From Halicephalobus mephisto (lineage: Eukaryota > Nematoda > Chromadorea > Rhabditida > Panagrolaimidae): DNA of 64,000 nt. Positions 23,583 through 35,964 of the stretch are shown one piece after another. The notes under the pieces were generated by a model. It was not told where the DNA came from. It did not search any database and worked only from the letters and a program-made list of their open reading frames with translations. Made by a program: the position numbers and the translations under genes. The DNA lies in NCBI GenBank assembly GCA_009193035.1, contig SWDT01000030.1:1-64000 (forward strand), read 5' to 3'. Every line of letters starts with the position of its first letter. Position 1 is the first letter of the stretch.

Positions 23583-24146
23583 ACACATTCAAAAAAGCTA
23601 CATTGACGACCCTAATTTAATAGATATATTGTATTTAATGTACCGGTTATTATATTTGATGTATTAATATCATATTTGATGTACTGGTATATTTAATGCA
23701 ATATATTTGACAAATCAGAACTGCTTTAATATATCTATATACCATACACCATATATCCATTTTTTATGTATATATATTTTCATATTTTCAAAAGAGATAC
23801 ATTAAGGCGGCTCTAATATACCGGATAAATTATACAATGTATTAATATCATATTTAACATACTGGTACATTGAATGTAATGTATTTGATAAATCAGAGCC
23901 GTTTTCATATATCCATAGATTATATACCATATATCGTATACCATATATTCACTTTATGTATATATTTTCATATTTTCAAAAAAGACTATATTAAAACGGC
24001 TCCAGTGTATCGGATATATCATATTTAATATACTGGTACATTGAATGCAATATATCCGGCGAATTAGAGCTGTATTGATGTATTTGATAAATCAGAGCCG
24101 TTTTCATATATCCATAGATTATACACTATGTATTTTTTGTGTCAAA
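23583..24146. mobile_element. Repeat element with GTACTGGTACATTGAATG interior, copy 2
   Basis: Starts ATTCAAAAAAGCTACATTG and contains the same TATTAATATCATATTTGATG and ACATTGAATGTAATGTATTT blocks as the element at 20942. The right end is less well preserved. Confidence 0.6.
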
Positions 24147-24199
24147 AATTTCACGACTTTTCTGAATCTATTAGGAAAATTTGAGAAAGTCTAAAACTA

Positions 24200-26230
24200 T
24201 ATAAATATCAAATTTTATAATTCTTAGTTTTTAATAGAAAGTTTTTAAATCTTGTTTCAAAAAAAATTTTTTATTTTTTTAACAATTTTTTTGAAATTTT
24301 AAAAATATATTTTTTTGGAATTTTTCAAAAAAACAAATATTAAATTTTATAATTTTTGTTTTCAACCGGAAAAATCCGGAAATTTATGTTGAAACAATTT
24401 TTTACTTTTTTATATAATATTTTTTTCTAATAATGTCATTTTTGAACATTTTAAAACTAAACGTTAAGTTTCACAATTTTTGGTCTTAAATGGAAAATTT
24501 TCGAATTTCGTGTTAAGACCATTTTTTGGAACTTCGTAATTAATAATTTTTTAAAAACAAAATCTTTTTGAAATTTCACAATTTTTGGTCTTAAATGGAA
24601 AATTTTGGAATTTCGTGTTAAGACCTTTTTTTGGAATTTCGTAATTAATAATTTTTTAAAAACAAAATCTTTTTGAAATTTCACAATTTTTGGTCTTAAA
24701 TGGAAAGTTTTGGAATTTCGTGTTAAGACCATTTTTATGGAATTTCGTAATTAATAATTTTTTAAAAATAAAATCTTTTTGAAATTTTTAAAACTACTTA
24801 AATATTAAATTTTACAATTTTGGTCTTAACTAGAAAATTTAAAAAAATCTTTTTGGGACCTTTTTTTGGAATTTCGTAATTAATAATTTTATTTTTAAAT
24901 AAACTTTTTTTTTAATTTTTTAAAACTACTTAAATATTAAATTTTATGATTTTTGGTCTCAACTGAAAAGTTTTAAAAATTCTCTTCGAGATCACTGTTC
25001 TTTGAATATTTTGACAAATAATTTTATTTTTAAACAAAATGTTTTTGAAATTTTTTATAAACACCTAAATGTCAAGTTTTATGATTTTCGGTCTTGATTA
25101 GAAAATTTTAAAATTTCGTGTCAGGACCATTTTTCAGAATTATGTAACAATTTTAAAAATAAAATTTTTCTGAGAATTTTTTGAAACAAATATCGAATTT
25201 TGTAATTTTCGGTCTCAGTTGGAAAATTCCTAAGTTTCGTGTCAGGACCATTTTTCAGAATTATGTAACAATTTTTATAATAAAATTTTTTTTAACTTTT
25301 TCAAAACACTTAAATATTGAATTTTGTAATTTTCGATCTCAGTTGGAAAATTAAAAAAAAAATTTTTTTGGGATTTTTTTTCAGAATTATGTAATTAATA
25401 ATTTTAAAAATAAAATTTTTTTAAAACTTTTTCGAAAGACTTAAATATTGGATTTTGTAATTTTCGATCTCAGTTGGAAAAATATATGAAATCATGTCAA
25501 AGTTATTTTTGAATTTTTTGTAAACATTTTTTTAAATAATATAATTTTTGGAACTTTATAAAATCATATAAACGTAAAATTCCAATTTCCGGTTTCGACT
25601 GAAAAGTCCTAAAAATTCCCCTCAGGATAACTTCTGGGAAAATTGTCACATATTCCTACTTTTATAGTGTGATCCATAATCTACTAGATTCCTTTGGAGC
25701 TTTCCAGAATCACGCAAACACAAATTTTTTTTGTTTCCGGTTCCGACGAGGAAGTTGTGCAAATTCGTGTTGAGACAATTTTTTAATTTTTCGCAACAAA
25801 AACTTCCAATATTATAGTTGATATTTAATTAAATATTTTTAGAGTTATATAAATACAAAATTCTATTATTTTTGGTCTTGACTGGAAAGTTCGAAAATTC
25901 GTGTTGAGACAATTTTTTAATTTTTCGCAACAAAAAACTTCCAATATTATAGTTAATATTTAATTAAATATTTTTAGAGTTATATAAATACAAAATTCTA
26001 TTATTTTTGGTCTCGACTGGAAAATTCGTTTTGAGACAATGTTTAAAATTTTTTTAAACTTTTTCCGAATTTTTTTGTTGAAAATTATCTGGTTATTTTT
26101 AGGATTTTCTAAAATTACGAAAAAATCCCCAATTTCCGGTCTTAATTGGAAAATCCAAAAATTTCTTAAAGATATTTTTCGAAACTTTGCAATAAAAATT
26201 TCCGCTTTTTTTTCGAAATAAAATGATTTC
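24200..26230. repeat. Long ~105-bp tandem array with TTCGTGTTAAGACCATTTTT core
   Basis: Roughly 18 units over 2 kb. The best are TGTTAAGACC at 24511, 24616 and 24721 (105 bp apart). Later units carry TTCGTGTCAGGACCATTTTT and TTCGTGTTGAGACAATTTTT. Each also has TTTTGGTCTTAACTGGAAAA, so the core occurs once in each orientation per unit. Open frames of 60-91 codons within it are periodic. Confidence 0.85.
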
Positions 26231-26301
26231 ATTTTGTATTTAAAAAAACGAGTTTTTTGAAAAAATTAACGTATCATTGATATTTGGTTTCTGACGAATT
26301 C

Positions 26302-26608
26302 CTTTATTCAGGCAAGTTTTCAAAAAAAAATAATTTAGATATCTATTAGGACCGCGGCAAGGAGCCGTGCGGGTCCTCTCAGCACGAAAATCAGACTACC
26401 GTAGTAGTCAGGTGTATGTTGTTGGATTCATCAATTTTGTGTAAATTTATTTTATTTTATTTTATTCTTTTATTCAGGCAAGTTTTCAAAAAAAAACAAC
26501 TTAGATATCTATTAGGACCGCGGCAAGGAGCCGTGCGGGTTCTCTTAGCACGAAAATCAAACTATCGTAGTAGTCAGGTGTATGTTGTTGGATTCATCAG
26601 TCTTGTGC
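26302..26608. repeat. Direct duplication (2 x ~140 bp) with two conserved hairpins
   Basis: Copies 26302-26442 and 26468-26608, offset 166 bp, nearly identical. Each can fold GGACCGCGGC/GCCGTGCGGGTCC (loop AAGGA) and GACTACCGTAGTAGTC. The same bases also translate without stops on the + strand (LLGPRQGAVRVL...YRSSQVYVVG). This could be a duplicated structured RNA or a duplicated small exon. I cannot name it. Confidence 0.6.
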
Positions 26609-26929
26609 TTTTTTCTGGCGAATTAAGAAAGAAAATTTTTTTGGAACATGAATAGTACGAACTGTGATCTCCACCACTGCTCTCGGGATTATATAGTTTT
26701 TTATTTTAGAACGAAAATATCAAATCGAAAAGACAAAGACTGCTAGCTTTGTTTAAAATATTTTTTTGGAATTAGTAATGTATCGTTTTGTATCCGTTGG
26801 TCCGAGTGGCCTACGTACAAATAAGAAAGACAGATTTATAGAAAAAGCTTATCTCACAAATCCCTAAGGCACAATACAAAAATACTGTACCGAACTCGAC
26901 ACATGTAACAAACAACAATTCTCACTAAG

Positions 26930-27235
26930 AGGAACTGTATGTTCTTTTATCAATGCTAAGGAAATCCGTTCAGGACCAAGCGTCCTTGTTGATGTTAAGA
27001 AAATCCGTTCAGGACCAAGCAAACTGTATGTTCCTTTATCAATGCTAAGGGGATCCGTTCAGGACCAAGCGTCCTTGTTGGTGTTAAGGAAATCCGTTCG
27101 AAACCAAACGTTCCTTGTTGGTGTTAAGGAAATCCGTTCAGGACCAAGTGTTCCTTGTTGATGTTAAGGAAATCCGTTCGGGACCAAGCAAACTGTATGT
27201 TCCTTTATCAATGCTAAGAAAATCCGTTCAGGACC
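26930..27235. repeat. ~57-60-bp tandem repeat
   Basis: Six or so units with AAGGAAATCCGTTCAGGACC, AAGCGTCCTTGTTGGTGTT and variants GTATGTTCCTTTATCAATGC. The unique stretch 26640-26930 before it holds a strong - strand acceptor (CTTATTTGTACGTAG, near 26800) followed by only 12 open codons. Confidence 0.85.
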
Positions 27236-27303
27236 AAGTTTCTCCTATTGGTTGAGCTTCTCTCTGAGAATGAGATGCCCGATCCAACAGTATCGTTTTG
27301 CAA
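27214..27303 (-). CDS. Candidate terminal exon next to duplicated block
   Basis: Acceptor TTTTTAAAAG (inside the duplicated block), then 29 open codons LQNDTVGSGISFSERSSTNR, RNLVLNGFS to TAG. The 3' part runs into the tandem repeat, which weakens the case. Confidence 0.3.
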   Translation of the reverse strand: MQNDTVGSGISFSERSSTNRRNLVLNGFS

Positions 27304-27661
27304 CTTTTAAAAACTGATTGAGAATCTATTTAATTTCGTTAAACAATTTTCTGAAACGAGATAATCCGAAAAATATTTAAATTTAAAATTGGATTTTTTT
27401 ATTATTTTTTGAAAAATTAATGAAATAGTTGTAATTAGTAAAAAAACACCTAATTTTGAAGAAAATGATTAAAATTGGTCAAGTTAAAGAAAAAAAAACG
27501 AACGTATCCAGACTTCGAAGAACAAATAATCAAATATTTTTGATTTTTTTTTACTTTTTATTTGTGAAATTTTACACGTTTATTTTACTTTTTTATTTCA
27601 TAAAAACCTTCAGCAGAAACTAAATACGGATTTTCAATATCCATCTGATAACCTACAAAAT
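27295..27661. repeat. Duplicated block, copy 1 (partner at 38979-39344)
   Basis: About 367 bp repeated in direct orientation 11.7 kb away with roughly 95% identity by eye. Shared landmarks are CTGATTGAGAATCTATTTAA, CGAACGTATCCAGACTTC and CCTTCAGCAGAAACTAAATA. Confidence 0.93.
27585..27652 (-). CDS. Candidate exon inside duplicated block (copy 1)
   Basis: After acceptor GATTTTGTAG the frame reads YQMDIENPYLVSAEGFYEIK, K, stop, with AATAAA overlapping just past the stop. The other copy differs by a synonymous GAA/GAG and by CAG to TAG at the second codon. So copy 1 could be the intact one, or the resemblance to coding is chance. Confidence 0.35.
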
Positions 27662-27689
27662 CACCTATAACTAAGGTTGTAATTTTTCT

Positions 27690-27900
27690 GGGCAAATTGA
27701 AAAATGATCAAGCTGCTCGAAAAAATTACAATCTTTTTAATATTAAACGATAACTTTGGAATTGTCCCGAACAACTTGCTTATTTTTTAAATTTATCTGG
27801 GAAAATTACAATCTTTTTAATATTAAATGATAACTTTGGAATTTTCCTGAACAACTTGTTGATTTTTTTAATTTACCTGGGAAAATTACAACTTTACCTA
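27690..27900. repeat. ~85-bp tandem repeat, three copies
   Basis: AAAATTACAATCTTTTTAAT, ATGATAACTTTGGAATTTTC and CTGAACAACTTGTTGATTTT repeated. From 27900 to 28370 the sequence is unique and AT-rich with no supported gene. Confidence 0.85.
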
Positions 27901-28462
27901 TATTCCTTTATTCCGCCTGTATATCAAAGCAAATAACCAAGCAAGTGAGTACTGTTACTGCATATAACTCTGCCTAATACTTGTTTCCAGATGTAACTTC
28001 GAGTAAAGTACCTTCGTTTTTAAGCTTTCCATATTTAATTTTTTTTTTCAAAAAAACTCAAATGTCGGAAATTTTTCAACTTTGACATTTTTTAAACGAC
28101 AGATTCATAAATAATTAAAATTTAGAATTTGAACCTTCGTATGAGACCCACGTTTTAATAAATAAGTTCGTTTTTGAACATTTCTGTTCCAATTTTAACA
28201 ATTTTAATTCACAAATAAAAATTATATTTTAAATAAATAAAAATTTCAAAATGATTTTGGATAAATTTTTACTTTTTTATGGAATTTCAAAATTAAATTT
28301 TAAATGTTCTTAGAATTGGAAATTAGGCTTCAGAATCCAGAATTCTAAAAATTAATTACCAATTCTGACTTCAGATTCGGAATTTAAAGGTTTCGTTACG
28401 TTATTGAGAGTAATTTTTGTTCGAATTTAATCGCTGAATCGGAATGTAAATTTTTGGAACAT

Positions 28463-28943
28463 AAATGTTTAAATTATAAATGTTACATAATTCCTGTTAG
28501 ATATCTTCAAATTTGAACAAAAAGTACTTATAATAACATATTTAGAACTGTATATTATAAATCTAAAACAAGAATCCAGGATTTAGATTTTTGAAAATGA
28601 ACTTTAATTCTGTTTTCATATTCAGAATCTACGAGTGCGATTACGTTATTAAAATTAATTTTTGTTCGAATTTGAAGATATCTAACATTGATTATATAAC
28701 GCCTATAATTTAGACATTTGTACTCGAAGAATTTATATTCCAATTATGTAATCAAATTCAAACAAAAAGTACTTAAAATAACATAATCAAAACTGTATAT
28801 TATAAATCTAAAACAAGAATCCAGAATTCAGATTTTTGAAAATGAACTTTAATTCTGTTTTCATATTCAGAATCTACGAGTGCGATTACGTTATTAAAAT
28901 TAATTTTTGTTCGAATTTAATTACAGAATTGGAATATAAATGT
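28463..28943. mobile_element. Two tandem copies of a foldback MITE
   Basis: Copies 28463-28715 and 28731-28943. In each, the left arm ending AACAAAAAGTACTTAAAATA is the imperfect inverse of the right arm TTATTAAAATTAATTTTTGT, with a unique middle (AACAAGAATCCAGAATTCAG, GAATCTACGAGTGCGATTAC) nearly identical between copies. A partial third arm is at 28390-28450. No transposase. Confidence 0.75.
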
Positions 28944-28988
28944 CACACAACCAATGTTCTAGAGGACGTGGCTATCCTAGGATAACCT

Positions 28989-29073
28989 TTATCTAATGTT
29001 TTTTAATTCAAGTTGCTTCTGTTCTTTGGTCGTCTCAGGACAGTAGTGGGCATGATTCATCTTGAAGAGAATC
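28989..29073 (-). CDS. Candidate terminal exon
   Basis: Acceptor ATAAATTTAG, then ILFKMNHAHYCPETTKEQKQ, LELKNIR, stop. The composition is coding-like, but no family is recognised and no upstream partner is proven. Confidence 0.3.
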
Positions 29074-29259
29074 CTAAATTTATGGTCCAAGAATAAATCA
29101 AACATCATTCTTCACGAGACCGCTTTTCTGAATTTATTTTTAAACATTGAATAGGAACAATTAAAAAATAAATAATCATTGATCCCACCACGAATGATAT
29201 CTAATTTGTCATTGATTAATAAAATGGGTATTGATATTTGAACACTTTGCGTGGTAGCA

Positions 29260-29690
29260 TCATTACTGTAAATTTTTTAGGAAATTAATGATAAAAAAAT
29301 ATAAAATTAATAAACATAGGTCTTGTTGAGAATGTTGTTTAATTTTTTTCTAATTTATAAAATAATTGTTTATTTTTAAATTCTTTTCGTTGTAGGACCA
29401 TTACTATGAATTTTTTACAAAATTAATAAACATAGGTCTTGTTGAGAATGATGTTTAATTTTTTCCAACTCATAAAAAATTATTTTTAAATTCTTTTCGT
29501 TGTAGGACCGTTACTATGAATTTTTACAAAATTAATAAACATAGGTCCTGTCGAGAATGATGTTTAATTTTTTCCTAATTTATAAAATAATTGTTTATTT
29601 TCAAACACCTTTCGTGGTAGGACCGTTACTATGAATTTTTACAAAATTAATAAACATAGGTCTCACCATGAAAAATATTTTCTTCATTTT
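29260..29690. repeat. ~111-bp tandem array
   Basis: Four units with AATTAATAAACATAGGTCTT, GTTGAGAATGATGTTTAATT and TTCGTTGTAGGACCATTACT. It carries the dispersed core in both orientations. 29700-30250 continues with diverged units, then TTTTTAATTTTTCGG simple repeats (30050-30250). Confidence 0.85.
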
Positions 29691-30579
29691 TCGATTTTTT
29701 AAGTAGTTATTAATTTTTAAATTTTATTTTTTCTGAAAACAACATCCATTCATACTGTATTTTCAAATTTATTTCAAAAAATTTCAAATTTTGGTCCTGA
29801 CAAGAATTATGTAACATTGATTTCTCGACCACTAACCTAGTCATTAATCTTCCAAATATCGTGATTAAATTGGAAATTTTTCACAGTTACTGTAATTTTT
29901 ATTTTTCAAAAAATTTTAATTTATGGTCCTGACACGATTAATGTATGATTTATTTTTCCACCGTGGGCTACGATTTATGATCTTTTAAGTATTATTTGTA
30001 ACGGGGGCAATAGTTGTTTATTCTGCAATTTTTCAATTATTCGGTATTTCAATTTTTAAATTTTTTGATTTTTCAATTTTTTAATTTTTCGATTTTTTAA
30101 TTTTTCGGTTTTTTAATTTTTTAATTTTTTTAGTTTTTTAATTTTTCGATTTTTTGATTTTTCGATTTTTTAATTTTTCGGTTTTTTAATTTTTTAATTT
30201 TTTTAGTTTTTTAATTTTTCGGTTTTAAATTTTTAAATTTTTTGATTTTTTCAGTTTTCTGGAGACATTTGGAGCGATACTTTTGACATGAATAGTACTT
30301 TTTTTATTTTTTAAATTTAAACTCCGTTAATAACTTTAATTATCTTTCGTGATGGGACCAATGTTTTCTCATTCGCTAATATTATTTTTATTTTTGAAGA
30401 AAATTTAAAATTATAATTTTTAATGAATAATATTTTTTTTTAAATTATAAAACTTGTTATTAATTTTCCTTTAAACATTATTCGCTTCAGGATTTTAATT
30501 TTTTATTTTTGAAAAAAATTTAAATCATAGCTCTGCAACAAATATTTACTTTTTCAACAACAAATTTTTCATAATTTGA

Positions 30580-31010
30580 ATTTTTTTAATTTTTAAAACC
30601 AAAGTTCAACTTTCAGTCCTAGCACGAACGAGATTTATTTACTTTTAATTCTAAACTTAGTTACTCTTTTTCAGGAATTTTCGCGGTGGGATTTAAGTAC
30701 TTTTTAAATTTCTTTACTTTTTGAAAAAAAATTTACTTTTAAATTTTAAAATTTCATAATTTCAATTTTTAAAACCAAAGTTCAACTTTCAGTCCTACCA
30801 CGAACGAGATTTATTTACTTTTAATTCTAAACTTAGTTACTATTTTTCAGGAATTTTCGCGGTGGGATTTAAGTACTTTTTAAATTTCTTTACTTTTTGA
30901 AAAAAAATTTAGTTTTAAATTTCATAATTTGAATTTTTTTAATTTTTAAAACCAAAGTTCAACTTTCGGTCCTACCACGAACGAGATTTATTTACTTTTT
31001 ACTATAAATT
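30580..31010. repeat. ~175-bp tandem array, three copies
   Basis: AAAACCAAAGTTCAACTTTC, GTCCTACCACGAACGAGATT and CAGGAATTTTCGCGGTGGGA repeated. The last block recurs in the GPCR intron array at 53400-54660. From 31010 to 31880 the sequence is mostly A/T low-complexity. Confidence 0.88.
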
Positions 31011-31879
31011 TGGCTGTTAATCTTTAAACATTAGCCGCAGCAGAGCCCTTGCCTCTTCGTTTCGGCCTTATTTTTCTATTTTTTCTATTTTTTAGGGCAA
31101 ATTCCAAATTACAGTCTTGACAGCTAGATATTTAATTAACTTTTTAAGTACGAAGTTGGTAGTACCTGTTTCAAAATAAATTAATGTTCTCGCTGTTTAC
31201 TGCCTAATGCATCAACCATAATTGTTTTTTTAAATAATTTATTTTCATAATAACTTTCTCAAAATTCTAAAAAAATAAAAAAAAAAATAAAAAAATTCTA
31301 AAAATTAAAAAATTTTTATTTTCTAAATTTTTTATTCAAAAAAAGTTGAATTTTTTGTTTTAAAAAAATTTTAAAATTTTTATTTTCTAAATTTTTAATT
31401 TTAAAAAAAGTTGAATTTTTATTTTTTTTAAATTTTAAATTTAAAAAATTTTTTGTTTTAAAAAAATTTTTAAATTTTTATTTTTTAAATTTTTTATTTA
31501 AAAAAAGTTGAATTTTGAGATTTTTGAGTTATTTTTTACTTTTTATGATAATTGAGATTTTTTTACGTAATTTAAAAATGATCCATGAATAGAAAACGAC
31601 TCAAATTTTACTTTTATTTTTCAGCGAAATGTAAACAAGAAGATAATTTTAACTTTAAAGTCGAATTTGACGTTTTTAAACAGATTTAGAAAATTAATCA
31701 ATTTTCAACCGAACCTAAATTCATTAGTACTTCTTCTTGTAGGTACAGTACTTGACTACGAAGTCATTTTACTTTAATAACGAAAATCAAAAATTTTTTT
31801 AAAATTATTTTTAAATTGATTTTTTTAATTTTTAAAAATTTCGAACATTTTCAAAAATGTTAAATCTGGTTTCACTGGA

Positions 31880-32570
31880 TTCTGGAGGCTTCTAAAAGCT
31901 CCTACGAGGATGTAGAAGGTTTCAGAAGCTTTCGAAAAGATTATTGAGAATTTAGGAAAATTTAAAAGTTTCTATTAAATTCTTGAATTTTTTGTGAAAT
32001 TTTCAAAGATTTCAATCTTTTTTTGGATTCTGAAAACTTTCATAAAAATGTCTAAAATTCTTATTAGATTCTTGAATTTTCTGTGATATTTTCAAAGATT
32101 TCAGAAGCTTTTTGTGGATTCTGAAAGCTTTCATAAAAATATGTAAACTTTCTATTAAATTTCTGAATTGTTAGATTTTCGAAAATTCCAGAAAATTCTT
32201 ATGGATTCTAAAGGCCTTCATAAAAATGTACAAAATTCTTATTGGATTCTTAAACTTTCTGTGATATTTTCAAAGATTTCAAAAGCTTTTTGTGGATTCT
32301 GACAACTTTCATAAAAATGTGTAAAATTCTTATTAGATTTTTGAATTGTTAGATTTTCGAAAATTCCAGAAAATTCTTATGGATTCTAAAGGCCTTCATA
32401 AAAATATCTAAAATTCTTATTAGATTCTTGAATTTTCTGTGATATTTTCAAAGATTTCAAAAATTTTTATTACCCTTCAGAAAATTCCATGAACTTTCCA
32501 GACTTCTAGAGCTTCTTGTGGATTCTAGATTTTTTTATGAAGTATTCAAAAATTTTAATTAAATTCTGGG
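31880..32570. repeat. Degenerate array of AAAGCTTTCATAAAAATGT type
   Basis: Larger period ~180 bp, with TTTCTGTGATATTTTCAAAG near 32079, 32260 and 32438. No gene. From 32820 to 33240 and from 33430 to 33920 the sequence is A/T simple repeat. Islands at 33300-33410 and 33960-34090 are unique, without a supported gene. Confidence 0.75.
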
Positions 32571-34435
32571 TTTTTCTAAAAAATTTGTAAAATTTTAAAA
32601 TTTTAATTTAATTTTGAAAATTTTTTAATTTTTATTTAATTTTGAAAAATTCTAAAAATTCTAGAGAATTTCGGAAACTTATGAAAGTTTTGGTTTTTTT
32701 CAAAAAGGAAGGATTTTATAAATGATTTAATATCTGCGAATGACACATTGGAACTTTCCAATCCGTGAGAATCCCTTCCTCTTAGGCCTTACTTCCTCCC
32801 TTTATTTTTATAAAATTTAAGTAAAAACACATTTTAATTTTTTCAAAGTTATTCATTTTTTAAATATATTTTTTTTAAAAATATTCATTAATTTTTTTAA
32901 AATATACTTTTTTTCAAAAATATTCATTAATTTTTTAAATATATTTATTTTTGAATATATTCATTAATTTTTTTAAAATTATTAATTAATTTCTTAAATA
33001 TTTTTTTTATTTTTAAAATTATTTATTAATTTTTTAAATATACTTTTTTTAAAAATTATTTTTTAATTCTTTCAAAAATATTTATTAATTTTTTAAATAT
33101 TTTTTTTTATTTTTAAATATATTTATTAATTTTTTTTAAATATCTTTTTTTAAAAATTATTTATTATTTTTTAATTTTTTTAAAATTATTTTTAAATATT
33201 TTAAATATTTTTTTAAATTTTTAAATATATTTAAAAAATATATAAATTAATAAAGAAATGAAAGTTCAATAAAAATAAAAAAATTAATTTGATGTTTCCT
33301 GAACGGAAATTGGGTTTTTTCGTTGGAATTATTAAAAGTTGCTATTTTTTCATTCAAAGAAAACACAAATTTTCAGATTATTATGACGAATACACTCGGA
33401 AGGAGGATTTCCACTTCTAAAATTAATTTAAATATTAAAATTTAAAAAAAAATAATTTTTAAAATATTAAAATTTAAAAAAAAATAATTTTTAAAATATT
33501 AAAATTTAAAAAAAATAATTTTTAAAATATTAAAATTTAAAAAAAATAATTTTTAAAATAAAAAAAATTTTTAAAAATAAATAAATTTTAAAAATAAATA
33601 AATTTTAAAATGAAATAAAAAAAATAATTTTAAAAAAATTAAAATTAAACAAAAATTATTTTTTCTAATTTTTACATTTTTAGAAGTTATTTTAAATTTA
33701 TTTTGTAATACAGAAATTAACAAAAAAATATTATTATTTTAATGTTAAAAAAATAAAAATTTTAAAAAGATTCAAAAAATTAAAAATAAAAAAATTTTAA
33801 AAATAAAAAAAATTTTAAAAATAAAAAATTTTTAAAAATAAAAAAATTTTAAAAATAAAAAACTTTAAAAATAAAAAAGTTTTAAAAATAAAGAGTTTTA
33901 AAAAAATTGTTTAAATAAAAAATTCCAAAAAAAGAATGACAAAGTCTCGAAGGGAAAATTATGACTTTTATAACCGGTCATTAACTTAATCCCCAATTGA
34001 CATTTACTTTGTAAACCCCTCTGTACCTATGGGAACTGCCTCAGGGGATAATTTCCAGGTGTTTGACACACGTTGGATTAAATATTAACCATGATTTTTA
34101 AAATATTTTTTAATCCAAAAATAAATAATAAATTTTTCAAAATAAAAATTAAATTTCGGATTTAAAAAATTTTTTTTTCGAATTTAAATTTAAAAAATCT
34201 TTTAAAATTTAAATATAAAAAAAATTTTTTTTTCGAATTTAAATATAAATTTTTTTTCTAATTTAAATTCGAAAAAAAATTTTTTTTAAATTTAAATATA
34301 AAATTTTTTTTTGAATTTAATTATCATTGAAATTTTAAAGTTTTTTTAAATTGTCTTTTTTTCGAAAAATAAGGTGCACAAAATAATTTCAAATTCTGAG
34401 ATTGTTAAAAATTAATTTTTTTATCGGAATCTCAC

Positions 34436-34487
34436 CGCCTTCAGGCCCAGAATTAACTTCCTGGAGGCTGTCTTCGGCACGTTTTTT
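34436..34487 (-). CDS. Candidate internal exon
   Basis: KKRAEDSLQEVNSGPEG ending at a strong GTGAGATT donor. The acceptor side is weak (AAAAAAG). It could follow the ATG exon at 35.9 kb on the same strand. No family is recognised. Confidence 0.3.
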
Positions 34488-34589
34488 CTTTTTTCAGATT
34501 AGATTTCTCAAGAAATTTTTGGAATCTTCAATAATTTGATGGAATGTGTATGAATTTTTAAAATTTTTCCAAACTTCCAAAAAATCTAA

Positions 34590-35660
34590 AATAAACATAA
34601 AATTAAAAATTCGTCTCGAGACTATTTTTAAAAAAATCAAATTTACTAAAATTCATTTTTTTCAAGATTTTAATTTTTATATTTTTAAATAAAATTTTTC
34701 CGAATTTTCAGAAAAAATTAAAAATTCGTCTCGAGACTATTTTTCAAAAAATCAAATTTACTAAAATTCATATTTTTATATTTTTAAATAAGATTTTTCA
34801 AATTTTCAGAAAAAATTAAAAAATATAAAATTAAAAATTCGTCTCGAGTATTTTAAAAAAATCAAATTTACTAAAATTCATATTTTCCAAGATTTTAATT
34901 TTTATATTTTTAAATAAAATTTTTCCGAATTTTCAGAAAAAATTAAAAATTCGTCTCGAGACTATTTTTCAAAAAATCAAATTTACTAAAATTCATATTT
35001 TTATATTTTTAAATAAGATTTTTCAAATTTTCAGAAAAAATTAAAAAATATAAAATTAAAAATTCGTCTCTAGACTATTTCTTAAAAAATCGATTTTTTT
35101 AGTTTTTATTATGCTTGAAAATTATTTTTGGCATTGATTCCTTTTTGCCAAAAAGTCGATTTTACTAAAATTTGTATTTTTCAAGATTTTAATTTTCATA
35201 TTTTTAAATAAAAGTTTTTTAATAATTTGATTGGAAAAATCTTAAAAATTCATACATTTTCCAACTTCCAGAAAACTTTAAAAAATATGATATTGAAAAT
35301 TCATGGCGAGACTATTTAAAAAAAAATCGAATTTAATAAAATTCATATTTTTCAAGATTTCAATTTTTATATTTTTAAATAAATTTTTTTCAATAATTTG
35401 ATACAAAATGTATGAATTTAAAAAACTTTAAAAAATATAAAATTAAAAATTCATGGCTAGACTATTTTGTAAAAAATCGAATTTAATAAGATTCATATTT
35501 TTCAAGATTTCAATTTTTATATTTTTTTATATAAATTTTTTTCAATAATTTGATAAATGTGTAAATTTTTAAAATTTTTCCAAACTTCCAAAAAAATTTA
35601 AAAAACAAAAAACATAAAATTAAAAATTCTGAAAAATCGTGTCGGGACTATTTCGTAAAA
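34590..35660. repeat. ~108-120-bp tandem array with CGTCTCGAGAC core
   Basis: Eight or so units of AAAAATTCGTCTCGAGACTA, AATCAAATTTACTAAAATTC and TTTTAATTTTTATATTTTTA. The core here is itself near-palindromic (GTCTCGAGAC). No gene. Confidence 0.88.
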
Positions 35661-35838
35661 TAATTTATTTTTTATTTTTTTAAATTTGAAATTCGAAAAT
35701 TTCCAAGAATGTTGTAAAAAATTCCGGAAACTCGTGTCGAAAAATTTTTTTACAAATGTTCATTTTTGTTTTTTTTTAAATAGCACGATTTTTGGTTGAT
35801 TTTTTACAATTAAAAATAATTCAGTAATTTTTATTTTT

Positions 35839-35943
35839 TTATTTTTTAAAATTGACCTTTGGATAACCGGTCCCAGACGGACGGAAATCATTTATCCTGA
35901 GGCCATTTTGTTCTTTTAATGGACCTTCCAGATTCAACGGCAT
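35839..35943 (-). CDS. Candidate first exon with ATG
   Basis: ATG preceded by AAAAAAG opens MPLNLEGPLKEQNGLRINDF, RPSGTGYPK, with a possible donor GTCAAT after Lys; otherwise it runs four more codons to TAA. The composition is clearly coding-like compared with the flanks. Function unknown. Confidence 0.35.
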   Translation of the reverse strand: MPLNLEGPLKEQNGLRINDFRPSGTGYPKVNFKK

Positions 35944-35964
35944 CTTTTTTGTGGCATATATAAA

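Noticed and set aside
24457..24732. 91-codon - strand frame with three repeats
   Set aside because: The unit is 105 bp (35 codons), so the frame simply follows the array.
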